Made by a program: the position numbers and the translations under genes
In this document: positions 1-5,539 of the stretch, in pieces
Numbering within the stretch: position 1 is the first letter of the stretch
Layout: each line of letters starts with the position of its first letter
Origin: Planctomycetaceae bacterium
GTDB lineage: Bacteria > Planctomycetota > Planctomycetia > Planctomycetales > Planctomycetaceae
Assembly (NCBI GenBank): GCA_020426065.1
Contig: JAGQQT010000299.1
Span: forward strand, 1 to 5,539
Length of the DNA stretch: 5,539 nucleotides
Direction of reading: 5' to 3'
The notes under the pieces: model-generated
Told to the model about the DNA's origin: nothing
What the model saw: only the letters and a program-made list of their open reading frames with translations
Databases searched by the model: none

Positions 1-630
1 AATGTTGATCGAGCCACGTACAAACGCTTTGTCGAGTGAACCGAGCGGCAGATATGCCGGAAAGGAACGGAACTGTCGGGCGGGTTTGGTGACCTGTTCA
101 AAACCGTGAGGCAGGAACTGCTGTCTGTCCAGCGTGTTTCGCCAGTCGTTGTAATCACCCACAATCAGCGTTGGTAAATCTGCATGCTGCAGAAATGAGG
201 GATGCTGCAGAAAGTGGTTGACCTGGTTGTGCCGCTGCTTTTCGGCCAGTCCAAGATGCCAGGAGACCAGCATGAACGGACCTTCTGGAGTGGCGATCAC
301 GGCAATCTGGGCGCCACGGACTTTTTTATGCTCCAGCTTCAGATCAACATGGTGCACATGGTCGAGTGGATATCGGCTGAGAATCAGGTTGCCATAACCC
401 CCATCCCGGATTTTATGGTTCCACTGATAGTCGTAGCCTTCGTACCCGAAATGGTCCCGCAGGATTTTAGGCTGATCATGAAACCGGGTGCGGTTCATGT
501 TGTGATCAACCTCCTGCAGGCAGATGATGTCCGGATTTTCATGCTCGATGACGGCGATCGTCCGCTCCAGATCATATTTCCGGTCGCGACCACCGTAACC
601 TTTCTGGATGTTGTAACTCATCACTCTCAT
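1..630 (-). CDS. Endonuclease/exonuclease/phosphatase-fold hydrolase, 3' end cut off by window edge
   Basis: The leftward frame is open for 210 codons, from ATG at 630 to base 1, with no stop. The protein carries the metal-dependent phosphoesterase signatures of the EEP superfamily (DNase I / exonuclease III / sphingomyelinase fold) in order: YNIQKG with Asn7, LQEV with the metal-binding Glu40, a GNLILSRYP strand around residues 80-88, SWHLG with the catalytic-type His125, GDYNDW with Asp159 and Asn161, and SLDKAF with Asp200. The final Asp-His pair of the family would lie beyond the edge and cannot be checked. There is no signal peptide; the protein begins directly with the first core strand, so it is probably cytoplasmic. 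An AGGA lies 10 bases upstream of the start. It is transcribed divergently from the protease gene. Family members cleave nucleic acids, phospholipids or inositol phosphates, and the sequence does not say which substrate applies here. Fold assignment is firm; substrate is unknown. Confidence 0.9.
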   Translation of the reverse strand, partial: MRVMSYNIQKGYGGRDRKYDLERTIAVIEHENPDIICLQEVDHNMNRTRFHDQPKILRDHFGYEGYDYQWNHKIRDGGYGNLILSRYPLDHVHHVDLKLEHKKVRGAQIAVIATPEGPFMLVSWHLGLAEKQRHNQVNHFLQHPSFLQHADLPTLIVGDYNDWRNTLDRQQFLPHGFEQVTKPARQFRSFPAYLPLGSLDKAFVRGSINI

Positions 631-715
631 ATCAGATCCATCCTGGAATCGAATCGAAGGGAATCGTCTGCCATTCTAGAATTTGCTGGATTTTCCACAG
701 CATGTCTGATCTAAT

Positions 716-744
716 TTTATTTCTCAATGTAAATCTCACGTTAA
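716..744 (-). promoter_or_regulatory. Possible sigma-70-like promoter for the leftward hydrolase gene
   Basis: Read on the minus strand, TTAACG (bases 744-739) and AATAAA (721-716) each match four of six consensus -35 and -10 positions and are 17 bases apart. This would give a leader of roughly 80 bases before the ATG at 630. Matches this weak are common by chance in AT-rich intergenic DNA, so this is only a candidate. Confidence 0.22.
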
Positions 745-749
745 CATAT

Positions 750-783
750 TACGAGTCTTTCTCGTAGCCGTTCGGGCCACGGC
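750..783. promoter_or_regulatory. Two abutting 17-bp inverted repeats in the divergent promoter region
   Basis: Bases 750-766 form a perfect dyad with arms TACGAG and CTCGTA around a 5-base centre. Bases 767-783 form a second dyad with arms GCCGT and ACGGC around a 7-base centre. They touch without a gap and lie between two divergent genes, just upstream of the candidate leftward -35 box. This arrangement would suit operator sites for a dimeric regulator, but the arm sequences differ from each other and no regulator gene is in view. They could equally fold as hairpins in RNA. The dyads are seen directly; the operator role is inference. Confidence 0.35.
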
Positions 784-832
784 TTCGTGTCAGCGATTTT
801 TTTCAATCACTGCTTCTTATTCATTGTAAAAG

Positions 833-836
833 AAGG
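833..836 (+). promoter_or_regulatory. Ribosome binding site of the CPBP protease gene
   Basis: AAGG, within AGAAGG, ends 8 bases before the ATG at 845. This supports that start. Confidence 0.5.
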
Positions 837-844
837 CCTGCCAG

Positions 845-1927
845 ATGTGGTGTGTGAATATCTGGAAGCGACAATTCTGCCCCCAAAATCATGATTCCCT
901 GCTTGCGGTCGGAACAAAAGTGTCTCCACGAGGCCCCGGCATCGGCGAATCACTGGGGTGGTTTCTGTTTGCGATGTTGCTGCATGTGTTCGGTTTTGCG
1001 CTCACGGCCGGTGCCATTGCCGGAATCTTTGTGGCAGCGGGGATCTCCTGGAATGACCTGGCCGTGCTGGATTTTCTGGAATCCCAGCAACTGACCTTCC
1101 TGGCGGGAGAACAGTTTGTTTTTGTGACAGTGGTGCTGCTGGCCGCCTGGTTTCGCTTGCGGGGAAACCTGGGACATCGCTTGAGCAGTCGTCCGCTGCC
1201 GCTCCTGCATCTGTTCCTGATTACCTGCCTGGTTGTTCCAATTGCCATCTTTTCGGGTTTGCTGCACGCCTGGGGCATGCAGCAATGGCAGAATCTGCTG
1301 ATCTGTTTTCCAGAGTGGAATCAGTTGCAGATGAATCAGTCGATGGATGTGCTGCGAGATCTTTCCGGGAATGCTTCGGTCTGGTCATTACTGCTGCTGT
1401 TCGCGATCGCACCTGCTCTCGGGGAGGAAATCCTGTTTCGAGGCGTGATTGGCCGGGGGCTGATTCATCGATTGGGGCATACTGGTGGGATCCTGTTGAC
1501 CTCACTGCTGTTTGCCCTGGCGCATGGACATCCCGTTCATGCTCTGGCTGTGTTTCCAATTGGATTGGCATTGCATTATGTGTATCTCATGACCAGAAGT
1601 TTCTGGGCTCCGATCTACCTGCATTTTTGTGTGAATGCTTTCGCTGTGCTGCAGTGGCAGGTTGGCGAAATTGGAAATCGGTCACTCAGTTCGCCTGCCA
1701 TCCTGATGATTTTTCTCTGCCTGATGCTGTTTGTGCTGTTCCTGTGGGCTTCCAGGGTCCGGTTGATTGATCAGGAAGGACGGGAATGGTTTCCCGAGCG
1801 ACCTTCCCTGGAACTGCCGATCGAACTCCCTTTGACGATGACGTTTTCTTCGCTTCCCTGGCGGATCACAGTGGGGGGGCTGGTTCCTTTGATCGGCTTT
1901 TTCGCCGCTCTGCGCTGGTACGGTTGA
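845..1927 (+). CDS. CPBP family intramembrane glutamic/metallo-type endopeptidase (CAAX protease/bacteriocin-processing family)
   Basis: This is a 360-residue polytopic membrane protein. It shows the three diagnostic motifs of the CPBP (Abi, Rce1-like) family: GEEILFR with Glu194, Glu195 and Arg199; FALAH with Phe223 and His227; and HFCVN with His260 and Asn264. Hydrophobic segments lie near residues 36-66, 91-102, 118-140, 179-192, 214-227, 231-249, 255-270, 284-302 and 341-357. Family members cleave within membranes: Rce1 removes the last three residues of prenylated proteins, while most bacterial members have unknown substrates or act in peptide maturation and self-immunity. An N-terminal tail of about 35 residues precedes the first membrane segment. 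The C-terminus is longer than the core needs: after motif three there is a membrane segment, a polar stretch of about 37 residues and one more hydrophobic helix. The ATG at 845 has an AAGG 8 bases upstream. The downstream neighbour ribF is 103 bases away. There is no bacteriocin-like small gene beside it, so an immunity role is not indicated. Family is confident; substrate is unknown. Confidence 0.9.
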   Translation: MWCVNIWKRQFCPQNHDSLLAVGTKVSPRGPGIGESLGWFLFAMLLHVFGFALTAGAIAGIFVAAGISWNDLAVLDFLESQQLTFLAGEQFVFVTVVLLAAWFRLRGNLGHRLSSRPLPLLHLFLITCLVVPIAIFSGLLHAWGMQQWQNLLICFPEWNQLQMNQSMDVLRDLSGNASVWSLLLLFAIAPALGEEILFRGVIGRGLIHRLGHTGGILLTSLLFALAHGHPVHALAVFPIGLALHYVYLMTRSFWAPIYLHFCVNAFAVLQWQVGEIGNRSLSSPAILMIFLCLMLFVLFLWASRVRLIDQEGREWFPERPSLELPIELPLTMTFSSLPWRITVGGLVPLIGFFAALRWYG

Positions 1928-2030
1928 CGTGATTCAGAACGAGAGAACGGGGACCATCCTTGAACCGGGGGGCGAGAAGTCGTAACCTCCGCAAAACATC
2001 CGCTCTCCCGCCACTGCCAGTTCCGCTTCC

Positions 2031-2948
2031 ATGCAAATTGTGACTGACCTGACCTCGTTCGCCCCATTCTGTGGGGGTGTTGTGTCGATCGGCAATTTCG
2101 ATGGCGTCCATCGGGGACATCAGCAGATTCTGAAACGGCTGGTTTCGCGTGCCCGCGAGAAAAACGTACCGGCTGTTGCCATGACGTTTGATCCGCCACC
2201 CGTCGCCCTGATAGCTCCGCAGCGGGTTCCGCCCCGTTTAAGTACGGTTGCCCGCAAGGCAGAACTGATGAGCTGGCTGGATGTGGACTGTCTGCTGGTT
2301 TATCCCACAACCCGCGAGTTTCTCTCATTGACCGCTCAGCAATTTTTTGAGCAGGTGATTGGCAGTCAGTTGCAGAGCTGTGGTCTGGTGGAAGGTCCCA
2401 ATTTTTTCTTCGGAAAAAATCGCAGTGGAAATATCGATCTGCTGGCCAGCATGACCGCCACTGCAGGGCTGGATTTCGAAGTGGTCCCCGCTCAACTTGA
2501 TGAGGGGGAAACGATTTCCTCATCTGGGATTCGCCAGATGATAGCTGGAGGGCAGTTTGATCGAGCGGTCTCCTGGCTGGGGCATCCTTATCGACTGACG
2601 GGAATTGTGAGTCCGGGCGCTGCACGAGGAACTGGAATTGGATTTCCCACGGCCAACCTGAATGAAATTCTCACTCTCGTTCCTCATCCCGGCGTCTATG
2701 CGGCCACAACGACCATCGAAGGGAAGTCTTACCCCGCTGCTGTCCACATCGGAGGCAATCCGACCTTTGCCGAAGAAAGCACCAAGGTCGAAGTCCATGT
2801 GATTGGCTTTCAGGGAGACCTGTATGGCAGAGAGTTGTCCATCGATCTGACCTGTCATCTGCGGCAGGTCCAGCGGTTTTCCTCCGTAGAGGCCTTGCAG
2901 GAACAGTTACAGAAAGACATCGCTGCTGTCATGGCCAGTTTGCCATGA
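2031..2948 (+). CDS. ribF: Bifunctional riboflavin kinase / FAD synthetase RibF
   Basis: The enzyme phosphorylates riboflavin to FMN and then adenylylates FMN to FAD, in the cytoplasm. The 305-residue length is normal for the family. The N-terminal nucleotidyltransferase module shows GNFDGVHRGH (21-30, with the HxGH-type site), FDPPP (53-57), a GPNFFFGKNRSGN loop (122-134) and the ISSSGIR motif (162-168). The C-terminal riboflavin kinase module shows RGTGIGFPTANL (199-210, with the PTAN metal/ATP site), PGVYAA (220-225), GGNPTF (241-246), the probable catalytic-base Glu254 in VEVH, and GDLYGREL (262-269). The middle position of the FxPHP-type motif is Pro56 rather than His; E. coli RibF, as I recall it, has Gln there, so this is probably tolerated. 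No clear Shine-Dalgarno sequence precedes ATG 2031, but the protein begins where the family does and no upstream in-frame start is evident. Both activities appear intact. Confidence 0.96.
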   Translation: MQIVTDLTSFAPFCGGVVSIGNFDGVHRGHQQILKRLVSRAREKNVPAVAMTFDPPPVALIAPQRVPPRLSTVARKAELMSWLDVDCLLVYPTTREFLSLTAQQFFEQVIGSQLQSCGLVEGPNFFFGKNRSGNIDLLASMTATAGLDFEVVPAQLDEGETISSSGIRQMIAGGQFDRAVSWLGHPYRLTGIVSPGAARGTGIGFPTANLNEILTLVPHPGVYAATTTIEGKSYPAAVHIGGNPTFAEESTKVEVHVIGFQGDLYGRELSIDLTCHLRQVQRFSSVEALQEQLQKDIAAVMASLP

Positions 2949-2972
2949 GCCACCCTGCTCAATAGGCTCCCT

Positions 2973-3008
2973 GTTTTCCGGTGTGGTCAGAAATTTGTGC
3001 CGGGAAAC
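2973..3008 (+). other. Stem-loop in the ribF-kinase gap, no U-tract
   Basis: The arms GTTTTCCGG (2973-2981) and CCGGGAAAC (3000-3008) pair over 9 bp, eight Watson-Crick and one G-U, around an 18-base loop. It starts 25 bases after the ribF stop. No T-run follows the right arm on either strand, so it is not a standard intrinsic terminator. It could stabilise or process the ribF mRNA 3' end, or be a chance fold. A weaker 5-bp pair, GAGCC/GGCTC (2947-2951 and 2965-2969), lies just before it. Confidence 0.4.
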
Positions 3009-3092
3009 GACAGATCTCAGCCGGGAGTATTGATTTTACGGGCATCTCGGGGAGACTGAACAGGAACAAAAGACCTGATATCCCGAACATCA

Positions 3093-4811
3093 ATGGCGGA
3101 ATTTGCTACCCTCAGCAGATTCCAAATCGTAGAGAGTGTTCTGTTGGAAAGTCACCCGCTCAAGTTACTGAAGAATCTGCGCCGGACCGGTGAAATCGCA
3201 GCCGTGCTGATCAATCACGGTTTTGGTGATCTCGTGGAGCGGATCGGCCTGAACCGGTATTTGAACTGGGGCCGACGAAAACTTCTCAAGCAGAGTGATG
3301 TGCATACCCGGTCGTTGACTCGGGCGGAACGCTTGCGGATGTCCTGCGAATCGCTGGGCCCCACCTTCGTAAAATTCGGTCAGGTACTCAGCACTCGACC
3401 AGACCTGATTCCTGGCGATATTGTCGATGAACTGGCCAAGCTGCAGGAGCATGTTGCTCCGTTTCCCTCAGAGATCGCGATCCAGACGATTGAGAAAGCG
3501 CTCAAAAAACCGATTCGCGAACTCTTTTCCCGCTTCGAAAGCGAACCGCTGGCAACCGGTTCCCTGGGCCAGGTGCATACGGCCTGTCTGCCAGATGGCT
3601 CCGATGTCATTATCAAGGTTCGCCGTCCACGTGCCATTCAGGATGTGGAGCGTGACCTTTCCCTGATTCAGGAACTCGCGCACCTGATCTCCAAGCGGGT
3701 TCCCGAATCCCAGGTTTTCGATCCAACTGGCCTGGTCAGGAATTTTGAGCGAACCATTCGCCGCGAGATGGATTATCTGCGGGAAGCGCGCAGCATCGAT
3801 GAATTTGCCCGAATGTTTGCCGATGATGCTGCGTTGTATGTGCCGAAAGTTTATCCCCATCTCTGCACTGAAGATGTCCTCGTGATGGAACGGATCGAAG
3901 GGCATCGCGTGGATGACCTGCCCTCATTCCCGAAGTTGTGGGAGAAACGGAAACAGATTGCAGCCAACGGTGCCCGGATTTTTCTCAGGCAGGCCTTTGA
4001 ATTTGGATTATTCCACGGGGATCCGCATCCAGGCAACTTCCGAATTCTGGATAATGGTTCCATCTGTCTGCTTGATTTCGGCATGATTGGAACACTGGAT
4101 GAACAGACCCGCGAGCATCTGGTGGATCTGTTCATCTCGACTGCCCGCAAAGATGTCCGTGGCAGTTTGCGGAACATGAAGCTGATCTGCCATATCCCGA
4201 GAGACATTGAAGAACGCTATTTCTATTCCGACTACCGGGATTTCATCGACAAGTATTACGGGTTGCCTCTCGAACAGTTGGATCTGGCTCGGCTGCTGCG
4301 AGATTTCATTGATCTGTTGTCGAGACATCGGATTCGCTGCCCCGGTGATCTGATGCTGCTGATCAAGGTCATTGTGCACCTGGAAGCCGTCGGGAGAAAA
4401 ATCGATCCAGACTTTAACCTGGTGGAAGTTGCCATTCCCCATTTTCGCAAGCTGATTCGGGACCGCTATCATCCCCAGTATTTGTGGGAACGGTTCCGCG
4501 AGGAAGTTCTGGTCCTGGGGCAGGCTGCTCACGATATCCCGGTGGAACTTTCCACAGCCCTGAAGCGATTCAACCGAGATGATTCCGCCGTCAAGCTGAA
4601 GCTGACTGGCCTGGAATACATGGTGAATGAAATCGACCGCTGCAGTAACCGCATCGTGATTGGGGTGATCGTGGCGGCGGCCATTCTGTCCTCAAGTATT
4701 CTGGTTCGCAGCGATGCTACAAACGACTGGTTCAGTCTGCCCATTTACCTGATCTCGAGTTTGCTGGGCATCTGGCTGATTTATGGAATTTTCCGCAGTG
4801 GGCGGCTGTAG
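3093..4811 (+). CDS. ubiB: AarF/UbiB (ABC1/COQ8) family atypical kinase-like ATPase
   Basis: This is a 572-residue protein-kinase-like fold of the UbiB family, which supports isoprenoid-quinone biosynthesis, probably as an ATPase rather than a classical protein kinase. Visible landmarks are the KxGQ motif (KFGQ, 94-97) within LGPTFVKFGQ, the STRPDLIP segment (100-107), the nucleotide loop LATGSLGQVH (153-162), the invariant lysine in VIIKVRRP (Lys175), the catalytic loop HGDPHPGN (308-315, Asp310 and Asn315) and the metal-binding LLDFG (Asp328). The C-terminus has two membrane helices (about 519-538 and 547-567), as in bacterial UbiB, which anchor it to the inner membrane. An in-frame TGA upstream and no nearer start make ATG 3093 the natural start, although no clear ribosome site precedes it. 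The alanine-rich loop reads ATGS instead of the usual AAAS/ASAS type. If the host is a planctomycete its main quinone is menaquinone, so a strict ubiquinone role is doubtful. The hydrolase gene follows after 35 bases. Confidence 0.93.
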   Translation: MAEFATLSRFQIVESVLLESHPLKLLKNLRRTGEIAAVLINHGFGDLVERIGLNRYLNWGRRKLLKQSDVHTRSLTRAERLRMSCESLGPTFVKFGQVLSTRPDLIPGDIVDELAKLQEHVAPFPSEIAIQTIEKALKKPIRELFSRFESEPLATGSLGQVHTACLPDGSDVIIKVRRPRAIQDVERDLSLIQELAHLISKRVPESQVFDPTGLVRNFERTIRREMDYLREARSIDEFARMFADDAALYVPKVYPHLCTEDVLVMERIEGHRVDDLPSFPKLWEKRKQIAANGARIFLRQAFEFGLFHGDPHPGNFRILDNGSICLLDFGMIGTLDEQTREHLVDLFISTARKDVRGSLRNMKLICHIPRDIEERYFYSDYRDFIDKYYGLPLEQLDLARLLRDFIDLLSRHRIRCPGDLMLLIKVIVHLEAVGRKIDPDFNLVEVAIPHFRKLIRDRYHPQYLWERFREEVLVLGQAAHDIPVELSTALKRFNRDDSAVKLKLTGLEYMVNEIDRCSNRIVIGVIVAAAILSSSILVRSDATNDWFSLPIYLISSLLGIWLIYGIFRSGRL

Positions 4812-4836
4812 CCGAACAGCGGTCAAACAAAATCAT

Positions 4837-4841
4837 GGAAG
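4837..4841 (+). promoter_or_regulatory. Ribosome binding site deciding the hydrolase start
   Basis: GGAAG ends 5 bases before the ATG at 4847. The other in-frame ATG at 4835 has no such site upstream and overlaps this one, so 4847 is preferred. Confidence 0.5.
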
Positions 4842-4846
4842 TGAAC

Positions 4847-5539
4847 ATGACGACATACAAACTGGGTACGCTCAACTGCACGATTGATGGCAAACTCGAT
4901 TCCGCTACCTGGGCCTGCATTTTCTGTCATGGGTTTGGTGCTCCTGGTACCGATCTGGTTACTCTGGCCGAAGAACTGCGTTATGCCTCCAGTGAACTGG
5001 ATGACCGCTGGGTGTTTGTATTCCCTGAGGCACCCCTCTCGCTGGATCACCTGGGATTGCCGGGAGGTAGGGCCTGGTGGGAAATCAACATGATGCGGCT
5101 TCAGCAACTCCTGCAGACTCAGCAGTGGGATGTGCTGATGGATGCCAAACCTCCCGGACTGGATGAAGCCCATCAACTTTTCCTGGGTCTCACGGATGAA
5201 TTGCAGTCTGAATTTGGAATTTCCTGCGATCACCAGTTGTGGGGCGGATTTTCTCAGGGAGCGATGCTCAGCACGGATGTCTTTTTCCGCTCGGATCGAC
5301 AGCCAGCCGGTCTGATCCTCTATTCCGGCACGATCATCAACCGGGAAGAATGGCGGGCTGGCAGCGAGAAGAAACAGCCAGTTCAGGTTTTCCAGTCCCA
5401 TGGCTCCATCGATCCGGTTCTGCCCTACGATGCCGCACTTCTGTTGAGAGACTGGTTCAGAGAATTGAATTTCCCACTGGATTTTGTCTCGTTTCCGGGT
5501 GGTCACACCATTCCTTATGAGGCACTGGCACGTACTGCG
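4847..5539 (+). CDS. Phospholipase/carboxylesterase family alpha/beta-hydrolase, 3' end cut off by window edge
   Basis: The frame stays open to the last base, giving 231 codons from ATG 4847 (235 from the alternative ATG 4835). The protein is a serine hydrolase of the Abhydrolase_2 type (bacterial carboxylesterase / acyl-protein thioesterase-like). Numbered from the 4835 start, it shows the oxyanion-region CHGFGAPG (31-38), the PGGRAWWEI segment (76-84), the nucleophile elbow GFSQG with Ser140 (138-142), HGSIDPVLPY with the acid Asp193 (189-198) and PGGHTIP with the catalytic His224 (221-227). The triad is thus complete. It has no signal peptide and should be cytoplasmic. Family members are usually about 200-240 residues, so probably only a few C-terminal residues are missing. 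The insert between the WW motif and the elbow (about 85-120) is somewhat long and may form a lid. Substrates in the family are short-chain esters, lysophospholipids or thioesters; none can be assigned here. It sits 35 bases after the UbiB-family gene and is probably cotranscribed with it. Confidence 0.9.
   Translation, partial: MTTYKLGTLNCTIDGKLDSATWACIFCHGFGAPGTDLVTLAEELRYASSELDDRWVFVFPEAPLSLDHLGLPGGRAWWEINMMRLQQLLQTQQWDVLMDAKPPGLDEAHQLFLGLTDELQSEFGISCDHQLWGGFSQGAMLSTDVFFRSDRQPAGLILYSGTIINREEWRAGSEKKQPVQVFQSHGSIDPVLPYDAALLLRDWFRELNFPLDFVSFPGGHTIPYEALARTA

Noticed and set aside
627..641. Leftward mini-frame of four codons (M-D-L-I) whose TGA overlaps the hydrolase start as ATGA
   Set aside because: Its own ATG has no properly spaced ribosome site and the frame is too short to judge; translational coupling cannot be supported from one sequence.
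202..714. Rightward open frame of 170 codons
   Set aside because: It lies antisense to the leftward hydrolase gene, which has all its family motifs; the rightward translation has no recognisable domain.
778..803. CACG-GCTT-CGTG hairpin followed by a T7 run, resembling a terminator
   Set aside because: The stem is only 4 bp, 7 bases separate it from the T-run, and no rightward gene ends upstream of it.
1285..1770. Rightward open frame of 161 codons inside the protease gene
   Set aside because: It is an alternative frame of the protease coding sequence with no domain; the protease frame carries all three CPBP motifs.
1976..1986. GAAGTCGTAAC, identical to 11 bases near the 3' end of bacterial 16S rRNA
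   Set aside because: The flanks do not continue the rRNA sequence on either side, so it is a chance match and not an rRNA fragment.
1771..2625. Leftward open frame of 284 codons spanning the end of the protease gene and most of ribF
   Set aside because: The translation is rich in Arg, Ser, Pro and Gln with no motif. It is the complement of two clearly real genes and crosses their junction, typical of a shadow frame.
4823..5506. Leftward open frame of 227 codons
   Set aside because: It is antisense to the serine hydrolase, whose catalytic triad is complete in the rightward frame; the leftward product shows no family features.

Overview
The window reads as ordinary chromosomal sequence from a Gram-negative-type bacterium of moderate GC content. 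Protein style, spacing, and weak or absent Shine-Dalgarno sites at some starts suggest a planctomycete (Gimesia/Rubinisphaera-like). That assignment is an inference from overall impression; no rRNA or other marker is present to settle it.

Layout: a partial endonuclease/exonuclease/phosphatase-fold gene runs leftward off the left edge (1-630, minus). A divergent intergenic region of 214 bases (631-844) follows and holds two abutting 17-bp dyads, a possible leftward promoter and a T-run. Four genes then run rightward: a CPBP-type intramembrane metalloprotease (845-1927), ribF for riboflavin kinase/FAD synthetase (2031-2948), an AarF/UbiB-family atypical kinase (3093-4811), and an alpha/beta-hydrolase of the phospholipase/carboxylesterase family (4847 to the right edge, probably lacking only its last residues). 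The gaps between the rightward genes are 103, 144 and 35 bases. The kinase and hydrolase are therefore the pair most likely to share a transcript. No geneless stretch exceeds 300 bases.

How they work together: ribF makes FMN and FAD, and UbiB-family proteins support isoprenoid-quinone biosynthesis or lipid homeostasis at the membrane. The CPBP protease and the esterase have no substrate that can be read from sequence. A common theme of membrane and redox-cofactor upkeep is possible but unproven. I see no mobile element, CRISPR array, tRNA, rRNA or obvious new multi-gene system. The points most worth a second look are a glycine in the alanine-rich loop of the UbiB-family kinase, the paired dyads in the divergent promoter region, and a 9-bp stem-loop without a U-tract between ribF and the kinase gene.
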